Assembly: GCA_035541995.1 (NCBI GenBank)
Contig: DATKMG010000691.1
Span: 1 to 5,689, forward strand
Source: DATKMG01 sp035541995
Lineage (GTDB): Bacteria > Acidobacteriota > Terriglobia > Versatilivoradales > Versatilivoraceae
DNA length: 5,689 nt
Direction of reading: 5' to 3'
Of this stretch, positions 1 to 4,463 are shown piece after piece. Under the pieces are notes generated by a model. It was not told the origin of the DNA and ran no database searches. It was given only the letters and a program-made list of their open reading frames with translations. The position numbers and the translations under genes were made by a program. The stretch's first letter is position 1. Each line of letters starts with the position of its first letter.

Positions 1-138
1 GTAGAACTGGGTCCCCCAGTAATCGGCCACTAGCGGGGTTGTTCGGGATGGGGGGCCGTCACTGGAGAATGATCTGGACATAGTTCCCATGCCGAGTGCA
101 GTCATGCTGGCTGTCGCCAGAAAATCTCTTCTCTTCAT
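1..138 (-). CDS. Tat-exported protein, N-terminal fragment (runs off left edge)
   Basis: Reading the minus strand from the ATG at 138-136 gives 46 open codons to the window edge. The product starts MKRRDFLATASMTALGMG, which has the twin-arginine motif (R3-R4-D-F6-L7) followed by a short, weakly hydrophobic Ala/Met/Gly-rich segment, as expected for a Tat signal peptide, so the folded protein should be exported across the inner membrane. A purine-rich ribosome binding site, AGAGAGGT, lies 7 bases upstream (146-153) and fixes this start. The mature part begins near residue 25 and reads on through VADYWGTQFY at the edge. I do not recognise the family from so short a piece. Many Tat proteins with this style of leader in acidobacteria and planctomycetes are oxidoreductases, sugar isomerase-like proteins or amidohydrolases, but nothing here decides among them. 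It is divergent from the PilZ gene. Confidence 0.8.
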   Translation of the reverse strand, partial: MKRRDFLATASMTALGMGTMSRSFSSDGPPSRTTPLVADYWGTQFY

Positions 139-145
139 TGCGTCT

Positions 146-153
146 ACCTCTCT
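146..153 (-). promoter_or_regulatory. Ribosome binding site of the left-edge Tat gene
   Basis: AGAGAGGT on the minus strand, 7 bases before the ATG at 138. It supports the start of a gene too truncated to be judged by length. Confidence 0.7.
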
Positions 154-171
154 TCCGGTTTGGATCGGTTA

Positions 172-223
172 GCCTGTTGAGGGAACCCTTCGCGTATATA
201 TCCTGATTCAAAAGACAACAGGC
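172..223. repeat. 8-bp perfect inverted repeat in the divergent control region
   Basis: GCCTGTTG at 172-179 is mirrored by CAACAGGC at 216-223, separated by 36 bases. The repeat sits upstream of the left-edge Tat gene. The intervening minus-strand sequence includes GATATATACG, a possible weak -10 region, and the outer arm contains TTGCCT, a possible weak -35. It could be a pair of operator half-sites that a regulator loops together, or a leader hairpin. An 8-bp match within about 50 bases may also be chance. Confidence 0.3.
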
Positions 224-242
224 AAAAAAGTTGCATCTTATC

Positions 243-271
243 TGGAAATTAGAGATCGGAACCCCTATAAT
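243..271 (+). promoter_or_regulatory. Sigma70-like promoter candidate for the PilZ gene
   Basis: A perfect TATAAT lies at 266-271. A weak -35 (TGGAAA, 243-248, four of six consensus bases) precedes it by 17 bases. Transcription would start near 278. That gives a leader of about 48 bases to the preferred ATG at 326, or only about 12 bases to the GTG at 290. The -10 box is the strong part of the evidence. Confidence 0.45.
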
Positions 272-325
272 CACACGTATTGAAAACCGGTGAACTCGAA
301 CCGGCTGCAACAAAAGAAGACTCGT

Positions 326-673
326 ATGGCTATTCGCAAGAATGACCGTGTCATCGGGAGACGAGTTACCAAGCGGATCAACCTGAAGATCTCTGTGGAA
401 GTGTCTGGCCAGGACGCACACGGAACCAATTTCGTTAGCCGGGCTGAAATCAGCAATGCCAGCAGCAAAGGGGGATGCTTGACTCTCGATCGCGATCTGA
501 GCCGGGGACAAAAAATCAAAATCACTGGCCCCAAAGGATCGTCTTTTATCGCAAGGGTTTGCTGGTCGAATTGGGCCATGAACAAGAATGTCCGCTTCGT
601 CGGATTTGAACTTGATCAACCGGCCAAAGGCTGGGTCATTGCAGACAAGTCACGACTGGACGGGCGGAGGTAG
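326..673 (+). CDS. PilZ-domain protein, probable c-di-GMP receptor
   Basis: A 115-residue single-domain protein, the usual size for a stand-alone PilZ. Both nucleotide-binding motifs of the family are visible: RxxxR as R13-V-T-K-R17, and the (D/N)xSxxG motif as N44-A-S46-S-K-G49, followed by a beta-rich stretch and the typical ending VRFVGFELDQP. PilZ domains bind cyclic di-GMP and usually control motility, exopolysaccharide or pilus function through a partner protein. No partner is visible here, so the target is unknown. The protein has no signal peptide or membrane segment and should be cytoplasmic. I chose the ATG at 326, preceded by AAAGAAGA, over the in-frame GTG at 290, which lacks a ribosome binding site and adds 12 residues (NSNRLQQKKTR and so on) with no domain content. 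A hairpin follows directly at 676-694. The gene converges on the esterase gene. Confidence 0.85.
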   Translation: MAIRKNDRVIGRRVTKRINLKISVEVSGQDAHGTNFVSRAEISNASSKGGCLTLDRDLSRGQKIKITGPKGSSFIARVCWSNWAMNKNVRFVGFELDQPAKGWVIADKSRLDGRR

Positions 674-675
674 TA

Positions 676-694
676 AGGTTCCATCCTGGAACCT
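676..694 (+). terminator. Hairpin after the PilZ gene, possible terminator
   Basis: AGGTTCCA (676-683) and TGGAACCT (687-694) form a perfect 8-bp stem with a three-base loop (TCC), starting two bases after the PilZ stop codon. It is followed by a pyrimidine tract (CCTTCCTCTCTCT) and not by a clean T-run, so intrinsic termination is plausible but not certain. The position immediately after a gene end is the main support. Confidence 0.5.
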
Positions 695-798
695 CCTTCC
701 TCTCTCTGATCACGCGATCAGGGATATATCTGAGGAATCAGTTCCTCCAATCCCTTTGAAGTTCCGACAAATCTTTCATGAAAGTGCGGTTTTAATTG

Positions 799-863
799 GG
801 GAGCAGCGCTCCTGCGCGGCGACCTCCTAGTGTAAACTGGTCGCCGCTCGGAGATCGGCTCCC
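799..863. repeat. REP-like imperfect palindrome
   Basis: The core is a perfect 9-bp stem, GCGGCGACC (816-824) with GGTCGCCGC (839-847), around a 14-base loop. Outside it, CTCC (809-812) pairs with GGAG (850-853), and GGGAGC (799-804) pairs with GCTCCC (858-863), giving about 19 base pairs with small internal loops. Its minus-strand form begins TGTGGGAGCCGATCTCCGAG, which resembles the GGGAGC...CGGCGACC style of bacterial REP elements (repetitive extragenic palindromes) that sit between genes in many copies. Only one copy is in this window, so dispersal in the genome cannot be shown here. It could instead act as a two-way transcription barrier between the convergent genes. Confidence 0.6.
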
Positions 864-877
864 ACACTCTCCTCATG

Positions 878-898
878 ACCGCTATTTTCATCAGCGGT
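878..898. repeat. Small hairpin next to the REP-like element
   Basis: ACCGCT (878-883) and AGCGGT (893-898) form a 6-bp stem with a 9-base loop, 14 bases from the large palindrome. On the minus strand it lies about 100 bases after the esterase stop and has no T-run, so it is at best a weak terminator. It may be the second arm of a paired REP unit. Confidence 0.35.
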
Positions 899-999
899 GG
901 TGAGCTTGAACAGGTCATGGGGCACTTTCACGAAAAGCAAGAAGCCACGCCCCAGTCTCACAATCCATACAAAATTGCCGCCTCCAATTTCGACTCGTT

Positions 1000-3003
1000 C
1001 TATGGAACTCGCAGCTCGAAATGGTGCAAGTGCTCCCTATGAAATTGAAAGGCCTGGTAGAGGTCCCGCGGCCCGTAGCGCACGTCCGGAGTATAGTCGA
1101 AACTCCAGGATTCATTGCTGAGAATCAACGGGATTGTCGTCCCACGAGGGGTCTCGGGAGAAATTCGAATCAGGCTGGTCCGTTCCTGGGCTCCGGTCCA
1201 TTCGCGTTGTTTCTCCTCCTGGATGTCCGCAATCTCAGTTACCCACGGGGAATCTGAATAGACTTTGCACCTGTGCCAATTGTTCTTGTCGAAGGGATCC
1301 AAACCCTGGCGCATCCTGACCCAGATCGTCGCCTCTTCGCCCGGTTCAAGCGTCCCGTTCCCGTTTCCCTTACCTTCAGTGACCTGGCGCTGAATAGTGT
1401 CGCCACCACCCTGGTTCCCCCTCTGTCGGAAGACGTTCAATGTCAACGTCCGGCCATCCAGCACCTCCACGGCGTCCGGGGCCGGAATGATCTCGGGAAT
1501 AACCAGAATATCCAGATTCTTAGCCGTCTCATACCATCCGTCATAAGTAAGGTCCAGCCGAAGCCGCACCGGCGCAAAGGTTCCGCCGCCCGAAGTGAAC
1601 TGGACCCGGATCCGGTCAGACAGATCGGCCACAGCGCCAGTCTGCAGTTCCGGTATATCGAGCTTACCACCGAGGATTTTGACCGTAGGGTACTCACTAC
1701 TCAATTCGACTTTGACATCCTTCATGGCTTCGCCGCGAGGGTTCAGAATGCGGATCGGAAGCTGCACCTCATGTTGGGGAGGACAGCGCAGTTTGTCTTT
1801 CGCCGTGAGCGGCAACAAGACTGGAGGCTGGGCCCCCGTGCCGGGTCCAACAAAACTCACCTGATGCCCTTCACCATCAACCGCAAAACTCAGCCGCCCA
1901 TCTTTGTCGGCTTCCAGTTCCCGCCGGAGCGGCTTTCCCGTGGAGAGGTTGTAATCCAGCATCTTGTATGTCTTGCCGGCAGTATAAACTGGGCTGGTAG
2001 ATACCGTGATCCTCCGATCTCGAATTGGAGGGCCGTCCGGTGCCCACTGCCGTGTTGTGATTCGAAGGCCTCCCTGGCTCACATCTCCCAACAAAGTGAA
2101 TCCTCCTTTATCCCCACTGGTTTCCACCCGGTAACCCCAGACTTCGAAATGTCGATAGGCATTGGCATAATTGAAGCTCACGGGAGTATTGTTGAGTTTG
2201 GGATTAGCAAAGGCCCTCATATGAAACTCGAATGTCTCCGCGATCGAAGTTGCCCAGTGCCTGTGGTATTCATCCTGACGGTACTCGAAATCTACCTCAT
2301 CGGATCTGGCGAAAGCATCTCGAGTTTCCTCGTGATATTGACTAATATAGTCGCCGCTAGCCCGCACGAGCCGAACCATGGATTGGCTATGACAGGACAC
2401 CTGGTCTTTGGGTCGCCAGAGGCACCGTCTTCCCTTTTCACCTGTGAAGAACTCGGGCCCAGGATTAAATGCGGAAGCGCTTCCGATCAAGTCAGGATAG
2501 CGGGCACTGAGGTACAGACTCATGAATCCCCCCATGCTCAGCCCGGATACGGCTCTGTGTCGGCGGTCCGTCAGGGTGCGATAGGTTCCATCAATGTGAG
2601 CCACCAATTCGAGGAAATAGGCTCCAAAGTCATAATCGCCTCCCTGCCGCATGATGTCCCAGGGGGCCCCTCCATAAAACCCCGTGTAATCGCGGGCTAC
2701 GTAGCCGTCCACATTCACCACAATCAAATCATGCCGGGAAACAAAATCGGTCATTTTGGGAATCGTATCGGTGCCCTGATCGTAATCTTCCAGCGTGTAA
2801 CGGTCACTGTGACCGTGAAAGTAATAAATGACAGGATAAGTCTTGCCTGACGCCTCATAATCCGGAGGAAGAAGGATGCGGTAGTGCCGTTCCTCGCCAA
2901 AGACCTTGGAGAAGTGAGTTCGGTCATAAAAAGCCTGACGGGCTTCTCCAGGGATGGCAATGCCCACAAATTGCAGAACCAGGAACCATCTCAGAAAGCG
3001 CAT
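1000..3003 (-). CDS. Secreted alpha/beta-hydrolase esterase (Esterase D / CE1-like) with C-terminal beta-domains
   Basis: A 667-residue protein. Residues 1-21 (MRFLRWFLVLQFVGIAIPGEA) form a Sec-type signal peptide. Residues about 25-265 are an alpha/beta-hydrolase of the Esterase D type: YYFHGH (60-65) after strand 3, the nucleophile elbow G154-L-S156-M-G-G159, a likely acid D218 (RASGDY) and a likely catalytic H249 in EYHRHW. This fold cleaves carboxyl esters, often acetyl or feruloyl groups on sugars, but the substrate here is unknown. C194 and C204 could form a disulfide. The remaining 400 residues are beta-rich: a middle region (about 280-395), an Ig-like region (405-504) and a C-terminal region (544-640) opening with GNGNGTLEPGEEA, a Ca-binding-style loop seen in secreted adhesive domains. 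Typical single-domain relatives have about 250-300 residues, so the tail is a large addition. The ATG at 3003 (or adjacent GTG at 3006) follows a strong GGGGAGGG site; a further upstream TTG has none. It is divergent from the Gfo/Idh gene. Confidence 0.88.
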   Translation of the reverse strand: MRFLRWFLVLQFVGIAIPGEARQAFYDRTHFSKVFGEERHYRILLPPDYEASGKTYPVIYYFHGHSDRYTLEDYDQGTDTIPKMTDFVSRHDLIVVNVDGYVARDYTGFYGGAPWDIMRQGGDYDFGAYFLELVAHIDGTYRTLTDRRHRAVSGLSMGGFMSLYLSARYPDLIGSASAFNPGPEFFTGEKGRRCLWRPKDQVSCHSQSMVRLVRASGDYISQYHEETRDAFARSDEVDFEYRQDEYHRHWATSIAETFEFHMRAFANPKLNNTPVSFNYANAYRHFEVWGYRVETSGDKGGFTLLGDVSQGGLRITTRQWAPDGPPIRDRRITVSTSPVYTAGKTYKMLDYNLSTGKPLRRELEADKDGRLSFAVDGEGHQVSFVGPGTGAQPPVLLPLTAKDKLRCPPQHEVQLPIRILNPRGEAMKDVKVELSSEYPTVKILGGKLDIPELQTGAVADLSDRIRVQFTSGGGTFAPVRLRLDLTYDGWYETAKNLDILVIPEIIPAPDAVEVLDGRTLTLNVFRQRGNQGGGDTIQRQVTEGKGNGNGTLEPGEEATIWVRMRQGLDPFDKNNWHRCKVYSDSPWVTEIADIQEEKQREWTGAQERTSLIRISPETPRGTTIPLILSNESWSFDYTPDVRYGPRDLYQAFQFHREHLHHFELRVP
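2800..2816. repeat. Perfect 17-base odd palindrome inside the esterase gene
   Basis: ACGGTCAC and GTGACCGT flank a central T. It lies within the codons for the HGHSDR segment of the catalytic domain, so the coding need may fully explain it. Confidence 0.4.
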
Positions 3004-3013
3004 CACCGTGTTT

Positions 3014-3021
3014 CCCTCCCC
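3014..3021 (-). promoter_or_regulatory. Ribosome binding site of the esterase gene
   Basis: GGGGAGGG on the minus strand lies 7 bases before the GTG at 3006 and 10 before the ATG at 3003. It rules out the upstream TTG at 3036, which would place this site inside the coding region, and it places the start directly before the signal peptide. Confidence 0.7.
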
Positions 3022-3063
3022 ATTATTCCTTGTCAACCGAAAGAAACGGAGATATGGTTCGGG

Positions 3064-3092
3064 ACTATAATCCTTATGTCACAAACTGACAA
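3064..3092 (-). promoter_or_regulatory. Sigma70-like promoter of the esterase gene
   Basis: On the minus strand TTGTCA (3092-3087) is followed after exactly 17 bases by TATAGT (3069-3064). Both boxes match five of six consensus bases. Transcription would begin near 3057, giving a leader of about 54 bases before the esterase start. A short inverted repeat, TGTCA-N5-TGACA (3077-3091), overlaps the -35 box and could be an operator. Confidence 0.6.
3066..3071 (+). promoter_or_regulatory. -10 box candidate for the Gfo/Idh gene
   Basis: A perfect TATAAT on the plus strand overlaps the minus-strand -10 box of the esterase by four bases. No good -35 lies at the right spacing (3043-3048 reads GAAACG), so an activator or another feature may be needed. 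Transcription would start near 3078, about 20 bases before the ATG at 3099. Confidence 0.4.
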
Positions 3093-3098
3093 GATCGA

Positions 3099-4271
3099 AT
3101 GACTCAATTCCCTTACTCATTGAAACCTATGGAACAAACAGAATCTCACTTGCACCAATCCCCCGCCCCGACGGGCATGAGCCGACGCACTTTCCTTCAG
3201 TCTGGGGCTGTCGGAGGTGTCACCCTGGCAACTTCCGCAGGAACTCACGCGGTCAGGAAAATTACCGCCGACTCGATGGTTCGAGTCGGGCTGGTGGGCC
3301 GGGAGGGACATCCCGGTGAGATCCTCAACAGTCTGGCCAAACTACAGAAGGTCGAATTGGCCGCCTACGCTGGAAGTGGGTCCCAGGACGACATTAAATG
3401 GATTCGGGATCATCCAGCTTATGGCAAACAAACTCACGTCTATTCGGATTTCCGCGAAATGCTCGAGAAAGAGGATCTCCACGTGGTCGGCTCGTTTATG
3501 CCGTACTTTCAGAACGCAGAGGTCTCCATTCAGGCCGCAAGCAAGGGGATTCACGTTGTCTCAGAAAAACCCGCCGCAACGACGCTGAACGATTTGGAGC
3601 GCCTTGAATCTGTCATTCGCAGCTCAGGCGTCCGCTACAGTATCCTGCTGAATATGCGGACCCTGCCGATCTTCCTGGCTGCACGGACGGCGGTCCAGCA
3701 AGGGCTGATCGGCGAGCCCGTCTTGCTCTACAGCAGGAAGTCGTATAAATGGGGCGATGAGCGTCCTGCCTATTACCGCGAGCGCAGGACGTACGGTGGG
3801 ACCATTCCCTGGGTCGGAATTCATTGCATTGACTACATGCGCTGGGTCTCCGGCCTGAATTACAGGAAAGTCGCGGCTCATCACGGCAACAACGCCCACC
3901 CGGCCTACCCGGGGTGCGAGGACCAGGCGGGATTACTCTTCACTTTGGACAACATGGGAACCGCTGTGGCCCATCTCGATTTCCTCCGTCCCGAGTCTGC
4001 CCTGACCCACGGGGACGATCGCTTGAGGATCGCGGGGAAAGAAGGCGTCCTGGAAGTTGTCGAGACCGAGGAACGGGTCGGCGTCATGAACTTCAAGGGG
4101 AAAAAGGAGAATCTTGCCCTGCCGCCGCCGGTTGATTTCTTTGGCAGCTTTGTCGCTGAACTGCGGGGAGAAGGAACTCACCTTGTCAGTAACCAGGAAG
4201 CTATCTCAATTACTCGAGTGTGCCTGAAAGCCCGGGATGCCGCGGATCGAGGAGAATGGGTGCCTCTCTGA
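3099..4271 (+). CDS. Tat-exported Gfo/Idh-family oxidoreductase
   Basis: Gfo/Idh proteins are NAD(P)-dependent dehydrogenases, mostly acting on sugars or inositols. Three in-frame starts exist: 3099 (390 residues), 3129 and 3177 (364 residues). The last gives MSRRTFLQSGAVGG, a canonical Tat signal at the very N-terminus, and is the most natural start by family; none has a good ribosome binding site, and the -10 box at 3066 fits 3099. Numbering from 3177: residues 1-30 Tat leader; 35-155 Rossmann-like domain beginning VRVGLVGREGHPG, with a GxxGxxG spacing in place of a standard GxGxxG; the conserved E130-K131-P132 motif; then the alpha/beta C-terminal domain with GGTIPWVGIHCID (208-219), where H216 and D219 are kept but the usual Asp at 212 is Trp. 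Tat export with cofactor loaded in the cytoplasm is usual for exported Gfo/Idh proteins. The substrate is unknown. The ending GEWVPL is a normal C-terminus for the family. Confidence 0.87.
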   Translation: MTQFPYSLKPMEQTESHLHQSPAPTGMSRRTFLQSGAVGGVTLATSAGTHAVRKITADSMVRVGLVGREGHPGEILNSLAKLQKVELAAYAGSGSQDDIKWIRDHPAYGKQTHVYSDFREMLEKEDLHVVGSFMPYFQNAEVSIQAASKGIHVVSEKPAATTLNDLERLESVIRSSGVRYSILLNMRTLPIFLAARTAVQQGLIGEPVLLYSRKSYKWGDERPAYYRERRTYGGTIPWVGIHCIDYMRWVSGLNYRKVAAHHGNNAHPAYPGCEDQAGLLFTLDNMGTAVAHLDFLRPESALTHGDDRLRIAGKEGVLEVVETEERVGVMNFKGKKENLALPPPVDFFGSFVAELRGEGTHLVSNQEAISITRVCLKARDAADRGEWVPL

Positions 4272-4463
4272 TTCAGGTTGACGCAGCCCCCGCCGATGGG
4301 CGATTCTTTACGCCTAAAGCTGTTTCTTGTCCAGAACAAGTTACTTTCAGTATACTCTCGAGGAAGTTCTCCTGGTTGCCTCAATCTCGCTCCACATAAA
4401 TCCTGGCGAGGACAAGTAGGGTATGTGGGCGAAAGGCATCCGGCGGCACTTAGAAACCCGGCC
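4272..4463 (+). other. Spacer between the Gfo/Idh and M20 genes, open in frame
   Basis: This 192-base spacer is exactly 64 codons long and has no stop codon in the frame shared by both neighbours. The Gfo/Idh TGA at 4269 is therefore the only stop between 3099 and the window end in that frame. An ATG at 4296 could in principle start the M20 protein with 56 extra residues, but the implied peptide (MGDSLRLKLFLVQNK and so on) has no M20 or signal-peptide character and holds the promoter candidate. I treat it as noncoding. Confidence 0.55.
4327..4356 (+). promoter_or_regulatory. Sigma70-like promoter candidate for the M20 gene
   Basis: TTGTCC (4327-4332), 18 bases, then TATACT (4351-4356). The predicted start near 4363 leaves a leader of about 100 bases. 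CTTGT-N5-ACAAG (4326-4340) is an inverted repeat over the -35 box that could serve as an operator. It would let the M20 gene be transcribed apart from the Gfo/Idh gene. Confidence 0.4.

Larger units (their letters stand above)
674..999. other. Convergent intergenic region rich in hairpins, no gene seen
   Basis: These 326 bases lie between the 3' ends of the PilZ gene (plus) and the esterase gene (minus). Open frames here are short, lack ribosome binding sites and cross the palindromes, so I see no credible gene. What it does hold is a run of inverted repeats: 676-694 (8-bp stem), 706-721 (CTGATC/GATCAG, loop ACGC), 732-747 (GAGGAA/TTCCTC, loop TCAG), 773-784 (perfect palindrome CTTTCATGAAAG), 799-863 (large REP-like hairpin) and 878-898 (ACCGCT/AGCGGT). 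The stretch 899-999 has no structure I can support. Confidence 0.7.

Noticed and set aside
59..619. 186-codon open frame on the minus strand over the PilZ gene
   Set aside because: It overlaps the PilZ coding region and runs through the divergent promoter and the Tat gene's ribosome binding site in another frame. No family features are seen.
718..918. Small minus-strand open frame in the convergent spacer
   Set aside because: It runs through the REP-like palindrome, is rich in Arg and Pro as palindromic GC-rich DNA often is, and lacks a ribosome binding site.
1273..2850. 525-codon open frame on the plus strand
   Set aside because: It lies wholly antisense to the esterase gene, which has a signal peptide, catalytic motifs, a ribosome binding site and a promoter. 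The plus-strand translation shows no domain character and is a shadow of codon bias.
3031..3036. Perfect TTGACA -35 on the minus strand near the esterase
   Set aside because: No -10 box follows at 15-19 bases; that position falls on the ribosome binding site and start codon region. The TTGTCA/TATAGT pair upstream is much better placed.
4278..4283. TTGACG as a -35 box for the M20 gene
   Set aside because: The best sequence at the right spacing (GATTCT) matches the -10 consensus at only three positions. TTGTCC-18-TATACT is the stronger candidate.
4288..4302. Short GC hairpin after the Gfo/Idh gene as terminator
   Set aside because: The stem CGCC/GGCG is only four base pairs and the following TTCTTTA is a poor T-run, so it is too weak to call.
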